Assembly: GCA_028023455.1 (NCBI GenBank)
Contig: JAQFVV010006341.1
Coordinates: forward strand, 1,242,001 to 1,306,000
Origin: Epiperipatus broadwayi
Taxonomy: Eukaryota; Onychophora; Udeonychophora; Euonychophora; Peripatidae
Direction of reading: 5' to 3'
DNA length: 64,000 nucleotides
Part shown: piece by piece, positions 24,766 to 35,587 of the stretch
Position numbering within the stretch: position 1 is the first letter of the stretch
How the letters are laid out: the number at the start of each line of letters is the position of its first letter
Notes under the pieces: generated by a model
Databases searched by the model: none
Told to the model about the DNA's origin: nothing
The model's input: the letters and a program-made list of their open reading frames with translations, nothing else
Translations under genes and position numbers: made by a program

Positions 24766-25514
24766 GTTTATTTACTGTACAAAACTATAGCATTAAGCCA
24801 ATTACAGAACTGCATCATAACTAATATACAATAATATTCATAAAAAATTTATGTAACAAATTATTAATAAGATTATTTGTCATATTTCTTTATAAGATTA
24901 GTAACAAAATTTTTCAAATGTAAGGTAAAATATTTTCATTAATGAAATTATGATTATAGGTGTTAGGCAAACGAAACAAAGATAAAAATTTTAATATGTT
25001 AGAGTGACAAACCTTACTATAAAATAAATTAAATGTACATATTTTATGTAAACAGTTATTAATTGTAATATTTGAAATTTTGTTAATTAATATAATTTTC
25101 TGATTAACAAGGTTATATAAAATTTGAAGATCTCTCATTTTCCTTTTAATGGTTAGGGATAGATAATGGTTATTTAACTTAATATACTTGGAAAATTTAT
25201 CATAAACTAATTGAATTTTTTTAATATCTCATTTGGAACTAGGATTCTAAACAACAGATTCATATTCTGAAATAGGCAAAACCAAAGAGAAAAATAATTT
25301 GTATTTTGTAGAATGAGTAAATTGTCTATCATGCCTTAAAATTGCATCCATAATTTTAAAAGCTTTATTTAAGCATATTTTCAATATGATGATGAAATGA
25401 TCCATTGCTTGCAAAAGCAATACCAAGGTCTTTCTGAATATCAACACATTTTATATTATGATCTTCAACATAACAAGGACAGATTATCATTTCAGATTTT
25501 TGGAATAAGAGACT
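24766..25514. other. AT-rich stretch between two microsatellites
   Basis: Minus-strand ORFs at 24914-25138 and 25247-25447 are short. The second has weakly reverse-transcriptase-like text (FKIMDAILRHDRQFT) but too little for a call. Confidence 0.35.
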
Positions 25515-25745
25515 ATTGAAGAAGGAGCAGAAGCAGGAAGAAGAAGAAGGAAGAAGGAGGAAGAAGAAGAAGAAAGAAGGAAAAAGAAGAAGGAAGAGGA
25601 AGAAAAAAGAAGGAAGAAAAAGAAAGAAGAAGGAAGAAGAAAGAAGAAGAAAAAAAAGAAGTAAAAAAAGAAAGAAAAAGAAGAAAGAAGAAGAAAGAAG
25701 AAAGAAAGAAGAAATAATAATAATAACAACAACAACAATAATAAT
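25515..25745. repeat. Purine-rich GAA/GGA tract
   Basis: From about 25539 to 25711 the plus strand is almost uninterrupted purine (one T by eye), ending in taa/caa repeats. It yields spurious Lys/Glu-rich and Ser/Phe/Leu-rich ORFs. Confidence 0.95.
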
Positions 25746-25850
25746 TTTTTTTCCATATTGAAATTTATATATACATCACATGATAAACATCACAGCAAAT
25801 AAAAAATTGTAATCTGAAAAACAAAATGAAATTACAATTACTAATAATAA

Positions 25851-26195
25851 TTTAAGGTACTTATGGATGATCATGGACACCAAGGTTGATTATAAATATT
25901 AAAAAAAAAATTCAATAAATCAATTATAAATTCTTGCTAACTTTAAAAATTAACAATAAATGTATTATAAATTAGGTTAAAGTTAAATACTGAATCTGTG
26001 ACCTTAACGAATGAATGATTAACCCTCACATTAACAATAATACTAACCCTTACCCTAAATACTAACCCTAATTCTAATTTATAATACATTTATTGATATT
26101 TTTTAAAGTTATCAGAAATTTATAATCAATTTACTGAATATTTTTAATATTTATAATTAACATTGGTATCTGGGATTATCCATAAGTACCTAATT
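25851..26195. mobile_element. MITE/foldback, family M copy 2
   Basis: The ends 'aggtacttatgga' and 'ccataagtacct' are inverted and match copy 1 at 23392-23752, as does 'atggacaccaaggttgatta'. The interior contains degenerate ACCCTAA-type triplets (26020-26090) that copy 1 lacks. Confidence 0.7.
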
Positions 26196-26389
26196 TAATA
26201 TTACTTTAAAATGACTCTTTTGCTTTTAACAAATATCAATTTTAATCACAAGAAAGAAAAGAAAAAAATCTAATAACTTTATTTTTGTCTTTATCTTAAA
26301 GTATTGTATATTAATGTTTAAAAACATTATCAATCATCTTTTAATTATTTTTAAAATTTAAATCAATTTTTGTAGTATTAAATGAAATA

Positions 26390-27283
26390 TACAGGGGTAC
26401 CCAAAAATAATCAGAATTTTATAATAAAAAATTGTTTATTTATTTGTAAGGGTTATAAATTTAATCACTTCTCAAATTACTTTTTATTTGATACAATATA
26501 CCAGTCCAAATGTGTTTTTTTATTTTTAAAATAATCTGGGAGTTCATGCAAAGTTATGTCTTTTAATGCATGTCTTTTTTTCCCACCACTTCTAAATCTG
26601 CAAAAAAAAAAAAAAAAAATGAGACATTTTTTCATTTGAGAGATTTAAAAAAATTGCTTAAGTGAGATGGAGCAAAAATGGCTGATAAATAATCTGGATC
26701 ATGCTGAATTTAATTAAAAAGTGTTTCACACTCAAGACTGAGAGATGATACATTGTGGAAAGGAGCTTAGACTCTTTTCTTCATCACAAAATAGAATGTT
26801 TATGTTTTACATCACATAAATATTTCCAAATGTGCAGATAAAATTCCTGACCATTACAACTAAATTTGAGAAAAATATGCCATTTGCTTCAACAAAAAGA
26901 ATTCAACATTGTTTTAACTGTGGACTTCATTTGCGATGCTTTTTAGGGATGAGGTAAATTTAACATTTCAATTAAATCAGTCATAAACTTGTGTTTTTAT
27001 GAAATCAGATTTCTTGTAATTGGTTTCAAGCATTACAACTTGATTCCTTGTTGTTTTCTGTAAATGAAAAGAGAATTTCACATTATCGAACTTTCAGCCA
27101 TTATAAAAAAAATTAACAAAAATGCACTTTGTAAAACAATGTGTTACATAGCACATGGCAATATCATTTGGCATATTAATGCAAAAAGGGTTTCTGAAAT
27201 ATGTGTGTAACTTCAGAAGCATATACTACAACAGGTGCACAAACCAGAGAGTAATTCCATTTAGTTTTGGGTTTCCCCTCGTA
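26390..27283 (-). mobile_element. Decayed mariner-like element
   Basis: Terminal inverted repeats follow TA dinucleotides: 'caggggtacccaaaaataat' at 26392 and, on the other strand from 27281, 'cgaggggaaacccaaaacta'. Between them, broken minus-strand frames give transposase-like text, including SQMKSTVKTMLNSF, then FYLHIWKYL, and near the end DWYIVSNKK followed by FEK. These resemble the middle and C-terminal parts of mariner transposases. The element is about 0.9 kb, against about 1.3 kb for full mariners, with many stops, so it is dead. The subfamily is not determined. Confidence 0.65.
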
Positions 27284-27461
27284 TTTACTCTTTCAAAAGT
27301 GTATTTGAAAGCAACGTTATTTAAAATCCAATTTTTGTTTTAAAATATATTTATTAAACATAGTAACATAGTAATATACAGTTAAACTTTATAAAAATTT
27401 ACATAGTATTCAAAATGAAACTTGAAAAAGTCAATGTAGAGAAAAGGGTATCTTAATAAGA

Positions 27462-30400
27462 TTAAGAGGAAAATAAAACTTTCACCCAAGTATCATCATG
27501 TAGACTCACAGGTGAAAGCAGAGAGTCTCGCTGCTTGACTTGATCAAGAAGCTTAATAAAGACACTTAGAGCCGAGTCCTGAGAATGACCAAAGATGAGC
27601 CTGCAATGTGTCAACCATAAAGAAAATGTTATAAAGATAGATAATCTTATTGCTGCAAACGATCCCTTCTTAAGAGTGTTAGAAACAGAAAGAGCATCCC
27701 CAAGATCCAGAGAGACATTCGCAACAATAAAGTCCCTAATCGACTTAAGAGCAGGACAGATATAGAAAATATGGAGAATTGTCTCATCATATAATCTACA
27801 CAACTGACACTGAGACGAAATCCTAATGAAGCCTCTGCTGGTCACTAAAAAATAACTTGTTGGGAGTGCATTTAAATTTAGTTTAAGTACAAAATCAACA
27901 TGTCTTGCTTCAATGAAAAGAAGTTTCATTTTACGCAAGAGAACTTTATTTGAAACACCTAATGAAGTCAAAAGAGGAGTATAATGTGGAAATTTTAATT
28001 TATAAACATCCCAGAATGACAATTTCCCATCAAGCGCAACTTGAACCGAGGGTATCGACTTAATAACTGACTTCCATAAATCAGCAATCCAATAACTTGA
28101 AAATGGAGGTGGCGTATCTGTAGGATCAATAACCAAAGGAAGGGATAACTGAGCAAGCTTTAGACAAGTTACACGAAGAAAAGATATAGATCTCTGAAGA
28201 TATAGAGTTGAGACCGAGTGCAAACCTAGACCATTTAAAAGCTTTGGCATTTGAATTTTAGCAATACTGATGGCTACGACCTTGTTTTTCCAAAATAATT
28301 TTGAACAAAGCGAATTTATAGCCCTCTCAAAACGCTTTGTTGGCCTAATAATTGGTAAATAATAACTAAGCCTTGAATATACCAAAGAGTTCAAGAGTGT
28401 AACCTTACCCATAAGTGAAATATTTATATTAACAAGCGATGCAACTATCCTTTTTGTTTTATCAAGAATAATATTTTGAATCTGCCTTGTAATTACTGAA
28501 TGAGATAAAACTATTGGAAAACCAAGGAAAGACTGAGGCTTGGCTGTGAAAGTGGAAATAATTGATAAACCAGATTTAATTTTCCACATTGCGGATTTTG
28601 TAACATTAATATGAAGATTAAAAGTATTAGAAAAAGAGTCCAATATTTGCAACAAAGCCGGAAGAAAAGATTTATCAGGAAGAAAGACAGAGACATCATC
28701 AACATAAGAAATATGATGAATAGTCTGTTTAAGAGCAGGAACATAGATACCAGGCAGTTTAGATTCTATCTGTAAAAGTAACGGATTTAAATATGTAATA
28801 AAACATAATGTGGCAAGAGGAGATCCCTGTGGCACTGAGAGATGCGGACGAAAACCATCTGCAAGTTTACCATCCAATGAAGTAAAGATGGACCTGTTAA
28901 GTAGAAGATTGGCTATAATACGGACATATGGAGTAGGAACCTGATAATCCTGAAGAGTCTGAAACAAAACAGAAGGCAGAACACAATCAAAGGCTGATGT
29001 GAAGTCCAATTGAACGACCACAGGTTTTGATTTATTATGACACCTAATATACTCAATAAGAAGAAGAAAAAGCTGAACAGCTTCAGTTGTTGAATGACCC
29101 TTCTTTGCAAATTGAAATTTTGATAAATGAAGATAAATATTATTTTGTATATGATCTTTAACAATAGATTCAATAGTCTTTATCAAAAGAGGTGTCATAG
29201 AAATAGGACGAATATTAGATAATGGAGAAGGAGTTAATTTCTTCTTAAGAAAAGGGACCATCGCCACTGGATAGAGATCAGGAATATTTACAAAATCATT
29301 AGCTAGAATATCAACCATATTACGAACTATTGGAGCTGTAAAAAATGAAAGATGAAGAAGGACAAACCTGGGAATACCATGAATCCCAGGATGTATATTG
29401 TCTGGAAAAGAATTTAATTTTTGAATAATCATAGTTTCAGTTATATTATGACTAGAATCAAGCTCAGATTCATTCCAGATGTCGCCAATTCTAAAAGGCA
29501 ACATTTGAAGCTTAGTTTTGAAATGATTACATAGTTCAAGCAACATAATAGGGCCAGAACATACTTTATTTCCTGTGTCAATCATTAATGGAGTAGGTCT
29601 AGAATAAGCACCTAAAGCCCATCTAATATAACTTTGTGTCCAGTTATGATGATTTTGAAGAAAAATTTTAGACCGTTTAATAGCCACATAATGAGCAAGA
29701 GATTTCTGTATATCATGATACTGCACTTTAAGTTGCATAATATTTTCTATGGTAGAATCAAAAGAAGAAAGATTAGAAAGTTTGGATGAAATATCATCCA
29801 ATTGCTTAAGTAAAAACTTTGGACCTTTTGTCTTTCTAGTATAAGAATTAATAATAGAACTGAGAATACCAACAAAAGAAGACCATGCCGATATGGCAGG
29901 TAATGAAAGAATATCCACTTTTCTAAAAAGAATATATGCCTCCGAAAAAATTGAAGCAGGAGCTGTTAATTTATTTAAGAGCCTTATTGTAAGAGAACTA
30001 TGAGACTGAGCAACAAAGGAAGTATCAATCAACAATGCAACATGCATAGCCAAATGATCCGAGAAAGGAACAACCTGAAGCTTTGCTGAAATGTCAAGGT
30101 GAAGTTCAGGAGAATAGTAAAGAAGATCAATTAAAGAAGTGGTGCGACGAGTATAAAAGGAAAATGCATTAAGAGGAAAACATCCTTCACCAGATAAAAA
30201 TACTCTATTAAAAAGATGTAGGAATTTATTATTAAAATGCATGTAACACATATTGAAATCACCAAGAAATATAGTTGGATAAGAATTTGAAGACAAAAGA
30301 GAATTAATTTTATTAAATATAGAATGAGCAAAGAGGAACTCACTCTTAACATATAAATAAATGATATTCAGAGTAAAACTTCCAAATGTAATATTGGTCA

Positions 30401-30683
30401 TCAAAAAATTATGATCCAAATGCATGATTTTGATATCATTAAAAGCAAGATGCTTACTTACAAGCAAAGTGACACCAGATGAAGCAGATATATTAGGAAC
30501 ATAATAAAATGAACCAAGATTTTGCATTGAATCACGAATTCAATAACTGGAATGATTATGTGGCTTCGTCTCTCCAAAGCATGCAATATGAAAATTGCAT
30601 TTTTGAAGCCAATGCATTATAGCATAAACTCTAGAAATAGAATTTAAACTTCTAACATTAACAGCAATAACATTAAGCAACAT
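27462..30683 (-). CDS. LINE ORF2: AP endonuclease + reverse transcriptase, one internal stop
   Basis: The open part is 1021 codons from the ATG at 30527. Upstream the same frame continues to an ATG at 30683 (MLLNVIAVNVRSLN) through a single TGA at 30540-30542. That extension carries the N-terminal endonuclease block with FGETK, so the true ORF2 start is probably 30683. Numbered from 30527: endonuclease motifs GDFN 89-92, SLID 131-134, SDH 156-158; RT palm LDFTSAFD 507-514, VPQGSP 565-570 and YVDD 608-611 (FADD is commoner in LINEs); NGLGL 765-769; a C-terminal Cys/His finger (C907, C910, H919, C924). All visible catalytic residues are present. The protein would nick the target and prime reverse transcription. 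A diverged relative of its C-terminal third lies at 38098-38963. Confidence 0.9.
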
Positions 30684-30710
30684 AATAATATATATATAAA
30701 TGAGAAAATA

Positions 30711-31525
30711 TTAATGCAAATCATCTGTGAAGAATTCAGATATAAGATTAATTGGTGAATTGGGATCAGAATTATGAGATAATGGAGATGAAGGACCATT
30801 ATTTAAAGTAAAAATAGAATCATTTTGAGGAGAAGGTGACAGTGAAAGATCTAACTGCTGAGAACTTTTATCTCCCGACCATTTACTTTTTATAATGTCC
30901 TTTTTCCTAGAACTCTTTGAATGTCTAGTAAAATTAGTTTTCAAGACAGATGGTGCAGTATCAGAATCAAGATTAGAAAAATTATTTTCAAGTTGCGACT
31001 CTGAAGAATCATAAATCTTTCTTTTATTGTTAGGAGAACTAATATCAGTTATAAGTGCTTGATCTTGCAAAGATGAACAACCAAGAGTAGACTGAATGTT
31101 AAACCTATTCTCCTTCATTAACATATCCTCGTTTTGAACTATATGAGATGAGTCAAGTGATGAATGAGTAATGTCAGTCGGAATAGAAACAACAGACCCA
31201 CTGACTTTCTTACTTAAATCAGTAGAAACTTGTGGTGGAAATGAAAGAGTAACATCAGATTGTTGCCAGTGATATATTCACTCAAATGCTGCTTTTGCAA
31301 ATCTTGCAAAACTTTAGGACTACATCTATGAGTACGTGTTTTCTTAAGCTTGCAAATATTGCAAAACCCCTTTGGACAATCTTTAACAAGACGAGTCCTC
31401 TCCTTACAAACAAAACATTGAGGTTGTAAATCTTTGATAGAGATATGTATTGGACCTTTATCAGTCTCTAAAGTAGATGGAATATCAATCAAAGCAAGAC
31501 CTTTATTTAACTTATATGTTTTGTT
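30711..31525 (-). pseudogene. LINE ORF1: zinc-knuckle nucleic-acid-binding protein, frameshifted and 5'-truncated
   Basis: Two frames belong together. The upstream frame (31525 to about 31265) encodes KGLALIDIP, then two knuckles, then SEYITGN. The downstream frame (about 31265 to 30711) continues QQSDVTLSF and a Ser/Asn-rich, hydrophilic tail. A single 1-base shift near 31265 separates them. The knuckles are C-x2-C-x9-C repeats, but position 9, normally His, is Arg in the first (CGT, one transition from CAT) and Thr in the second, which has a His three residues later. ORF1 proteins of this type coat the LINE RNA. It lies directly upstream of ORF2. An ORF that starts only at an ATG at 31124 would miss the knuckles. 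Confidence 0.8.
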
Positions 31526-31764
31526 TTATTTATTCACATTCAGTTGATCTGAAGAAAAATACTCTTTAAATTTACATTCAAATTTGTCACTGTGGTAGTG
31601 TTTAGACAAATGCTCTTTTTAAAGGGATATCAATTTTTTCCGATTGATGGTAGGTTGACTTTTTTCATCAAACAATTCTGCTTGAATTAGCATAAAAATT
31701 TTCTGTATAAGACATAAATTAAAATTAGCATTAGTAATACTATTACAATACTGTGTATTTATAT

Positions 31765-32116
31765 GGTGTTTATCATTCATCATCATTGTCAGCCATTATC
31801 AGTCCATTGCAAGATGAAGGCTTTTCCAATTTCAATACATCTTTTCTCATCTCTGGCATTTTTTTCCCACATCACCCCAAACACATTTCTTTATTTCATC
31901 CATACATCCATCTCACATGTGGTATTTTTCTTAAGTGTTTTACAATTTTTTGAAATCCAGTTTAAATTGTCAACTATCTATCTGTTCATCATCTCATCTA
32001 GTATTATATCCAACTCAACTCTACTTCAGTCTCTTAATTCTTTCAATGATGTCAGTAACAACTGTTTGTTCTCTCACCCATGTATTTTATTTTCAATTTT
32101 TTTTTGTGACTCCTAA
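31765..32116 (-). mobile_element. RTE-type LINE 3' end, copy 2
   Basis: It matches the 35588-35930 copy base for base over long stretches (catcattgtcagccattatc, aatccagttta and 'tgtattttattttcaattt' like blocks). It is broken by indels in all frames and ends in the 'catcatcatt' tail. It represents the C-terminal part of RTE ORF2 plus the 3' UTR. Confidence 0.75.
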
Positions 32117-32164
32117 TTTAATATTAAAATTAAAATATATAAAATACATATATATCATTGAAAT

Positions 32165-32252
32165 CCAGTCAATACTTAGACAATCCCAATATCATTAACA
32201 ATCAACAATTTCAAACTGTTGTCAAGGTAACCTTTTAACAATAAAGGTGGAA
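32165..32252 (-). repeat. Family F terminal block (reversed)
   Basis: It contains 'atcattaacaatcaacaat' and 'ttgtcaaggtaacc', the complement of the block at 5088-5150. Confidence 0.5.
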
Positions 32253-32284
32253 TATATATATATATATCAAAATTAACACACTAT

Positions 32285-32388
32285 TTTTTGCTCATGTGTC
32301 AAAGCATCAGCTGAGAAGCAAACCCGCAAACCCGGGACAAGTGCTTGTAAGGCAGCTGTGCTGACAACTCGACCCCCCATGCTTGACA
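32285..32388 (-). mobile_element. tRNA-derived SINE (minus strand)
   Basis: Reverse complement of the SINE type at 519-626: box A-like 'tcgagttgtcagcac', a degenerate box B and the tail 'gctgatgctttgacacatg' before an A-rich end at 32285. It is the most diverged of the three copies. Confidence 0.65.
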
Positions 32389-32900
32389 ACTACTCACACA
32401 GTTTAATCCAAAAATTATATTATATACATCATATAACTATAAAAAAATTAAATAAAATATTTATATAAAATACATATTAAAATATATAAAATTTAAAGTA
32501 AACATCCTTCATAAGTTTACTTTTCATTATATATATATATATTGCATCCATACTATTCACAGAATATGCTATCCATGGGAATCCTTGGCCCAAACTGACA
32601 CAGAAATGGTGATCTTATATTGAAGTTAATGGCAAAGATGGAATGTGACACAAAGATAATCATTATATGAAAACACTGAATTTTAAAAAATATTTTTAAT
32701 ATTAATGCAGGATAATCAAATGTTGTGCTTATACTTTTTATTTATCTTTTGTTTGATATCATATATTCATTCAATCACTCTATATTAGGCATTTTTTATA
32801 TTTGATATAATTATTTATTTATGCATTCTATTTCTTACCCATTTTATTTTACACATTTACATCGACCATTATTTTGAAAAATTTTTTTATCTTTATATTT

Positions 32901-33165
32901 CAGATGTTATTTCGGATCATATTTATATTTCTTACATATCAGCTGTTACTATGAACAACTTTGTAATTTCATATCTTGGCTGTTATCATGGATTATCTTT
33001 TTAATTTCATGTATCAGCTGTTATCTTGGTTCAATTGTAACTTTACATCTCAGCTGTTATACAAAGCCATTTTTCTAACTTAATATCTCAGCAGTTATCT
33101 TGAAACTTCTTTGTAACTTTATGTATAAACTGTTATCTTAGATCATATTTGTACTTTTTTAAACT
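32901..33165. repeat. Minisatellite, unit about 38 bp, about 7 copies
   Basis: 'cagctgttatc' or a variant starts units near 32901, 32940, 32978, 33015, 33051, 33089 and 33127. Each is followed by 'tt.gtaatttcatat'-like text. Spacing is 36-39 bp. Three units keep an intact CAGCTG (E-box-like) core. Confidence 0.8.
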
Positions 33166-34499
33166 CACTTATTGTTCGAAAACAATATAAGAAACTTTAA
33201 CTTGTTTAAGTATTAATTGTTATTTTTGTAATGTGGTCGTTATTGTAAGATGGAAAATTAAATTACTAAAATATGCTAAATTTACTCAATATGACAAGTT
33301 TATCTACATAGAAAAATATTATTGTATGTTAGGATATATTACTTTTGTTACTTTTAACAGTTATATGTCTCTTTTTACTGTATACAACAGATTACATTTC
33401 AGCTGATATTTAGAGAATAGAATAGCATAATGTTTAGATTTACCATCATTAGTCTTTGATAAGAGCAATTAATATAATTATATTGATTCACATTGGTTCT
33501 AATTATTAAGTTTCTGGCTTTGATTTATAAATACACCATGGTTCTAGCTCCAATAAGCCTGTTTGTTTTCATCACATTCATTATAAGTACTATCACATAA
33601 CACTATACCATAAATCCATTTATCCATTTTATATTTGCTCAAAGATACCCAATTGTTTACTGTAATAAACACTGAAAAAATATCGATCCCTAGTCATCCA
33701 GTGACGTTTTACTAGAACAGTACTCTTATTCATAATTCTTGTGCTTTTACAAGTCAGGTTATTTTAATTTCATATTCTTTAATAATTTCATATAGAAACA
33801 TTATTTGTCATGTTATAGATGTAGAATGTTGTTACGATAATATGTGGGCAATTCTGGTACACAATATTTTTATTTTTTCTCTCTTTCAACACACTATTAT
33901 TTTTTAAGCTATATATATATATATGATTATTATTCTAATTCTCCCAAAATCTTTTAAATTGTCCCAACATGTATGTTGTAAGATTAATTGAAATTTATAG
34001 TTTGAGGTAACTCATGATTGTCAAAAATGTCAGCAGTATTAAAACCAAAAGAGTTGCTAGGTTCTTAGATTATGTATGTGCAATTAATAATAAATATTTA
34101 CCCTTCCAATGACCAGTATGGTATACAGTCCATGTCTTTTTGACTTGGACTATACTGCAACTTCAGACTTTGTAATTACAATTTTTTGCTTTAGTTGGGT
34201 GAATATTCTTAAAGTGAATGTTAATATCTAAAAATTTCAATTTTGGGGTTTAAGTGTGCAATTTTTTAAAGTCTAATCCTTAGATATGCTTTTCTTCATT
34301 TGTTGAAACATTTTTCTTTTACTCATGGAGTTATTTTATCATCTTAAGTAGAAGAAAGTTATTTAAAGATGGTGGAACTCCTGGATTGTCAGCTGCCAGT
34401 TGAATAATTTAATAGTATAATATTACAGGAGCTATTACAATTATTCTTATATCTTCTCCTTTACCTTTTTTGCATTTCTTCATATATTCAAATATATTA
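33166..34499. other. AT-rich stretch, no gene recognised
   Basis: Nothing recognised apart from a short (TA)n near 33911-33924. Confidence 0.4.
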
Positions 34500-34772
34500 C
34501 TTTTTTATAAATCTCCTCATATACACTTTAATGCAATTTTTATATAATTCTTTCTTCATTTTTCTAACAGTTTCGACTGTCCTGCAGTCTTCATTAGAGC
34601 TTTTTATAATCTTCTTTTTCCTTGTATAGAGATGAAGAAGAAGATTATAAAACAAAAAGAAGAAGGTTATAAAAATCTTTGATGAAGATTGCAGGTCAGT
34701 CGAAAGTGTTAGAAAAATAAAGTAGGAATTATATAAAAATTGCATTAAAGTGTATATAAGATTTATAAAAAA
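34500..34772. mobile_element. Foldback/MITE, family J copy 2
   Basis: Outer arms 'ataaatct' and 'atacactttaatgcaattt' pair with their complements near 34735-34770, and 'ctgcagtcttcatt' pairs with 'gatgaagattgcagg'. It resembles family J copy 1 in its core. The central part is A/G-rich. Confidence 0.7.
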
Positions 34773-35587
34773 AAAGCCAGGAATTTATTAAACCTGCACT
34801 TATCATTATGTTTAATAATATTTGTTTTTGAAGGTTCATTGTTCACTGTAATTTGTAGATATGGCTTTTTAAGATCAACATTTAAAAAGAAACTCCCCTT
34901 TTGCAAGACATGTATATTTTAGTGATGGAAATGATTAATTATTTATTGATTATGCTTTATTGATGGTGGATTTAAAAATTACAATTTGTAACACTTCCAG
35001 TTTCATTTACAATAAAATCGATTAATATGGCTCACTCCAAATAAATTATAAGTTGCATTATACCCTGTACTTCCAAGCTATACAGATCTGCGACACTTGA
35101 CATTAATGGAAATTGAAGTGGTGTATAATGAAAAATGGTTCATTGAAATTTTGTGAATTATAATGGAATTGGTATGTGTAGCTATTCTACATAAGTATTA
35201 TTCTACATAAATATTATTATAAATTCTCAGCACTATAGATTCAGTAATTATTTACTTACAGAGTTATTAAAATTAATACAATTTACATTTTAATTGATGT
35301 ATAAAATTGTGATATGCTGTGGTTAGTGGCATAAAAATCCTTTTAAATCTAAAGTTCTATATCTTCAAGAATATATGATTGATTTATTATCCATATAATA
35401 ACTTGGAAGTTACATAAAAGTGGGCATATTAGTCTAACTAATAAATTAAAATTGATATGATAGGGGGAATTCTTTGCATGTTTATTTAAAAGTTTCTAGA
35501 AAATCTGACGCACAAGTTATTAATATGGTATGCTTTCAAAGTTAGGTCCTCCATAGGTATTATTATATAATTACCAGCTTTACATAA
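34773..35587. other. AT-rich stretch, no gene recognised
   Basis: No coding or repeat structure recognised. Confidence 0.4.

Larger units (their letters stand above)
27440..31525 (-). mobile_element. Nearly intact two-ORF non-LTR retrotransposon (LINE)
   Basis: A minus-strand element with ORF1 (zinc-knuckle protein, 31525-30711), about 27 bp of spacer, and ORF2 (endonuclease and reverse transcriptase, 30683-27462). The ORF1 reading ends upstream at a stop near 31525 with no N-terminal part, so the copy is 5'-truncated or recombined there. The 3' UTR is short; its boundary near 27440 is uncertain. ORF2 has one in-frame stop and ORF1 one frameshift. The pairing of a CCHC-type ORF1 with an apurinic endonuclease-type ORF2 is shared by several LINE clades. 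The 'NGLGL' block after the RT and the C-terminal Cys/His motif suggest an L1/Tx1-like lineage, but the clade is not proved. Confidence 0.9.

Noticed and set aside
24454-24834. Overlapping ORFs with poly-Tyr, poly-Thr/Ala and poly-Val runs
   Set aside because: All come from trinucleotide microsatellite DNA in three frames; there is no non-repetitive coding sequence.
25487-25761. Lys/Glu-rich and Leu/Phe/Ser-rich ORFs
   Set aside because: Translation of the GAA/GGA purine tract on either strand.
26015-26090. ACCCTAA-like triplets suggesting an interstitial telomere
   Set aside because: Units are irregular and few, and they lie inside a MITE; not a true telomeric array.
32901-33165. Regularly spaced repeats resembling a CRISPR array
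   Set aside because: Whole units repeat with no unique spacers, in a eukaryotic context; it is a minisatellite.
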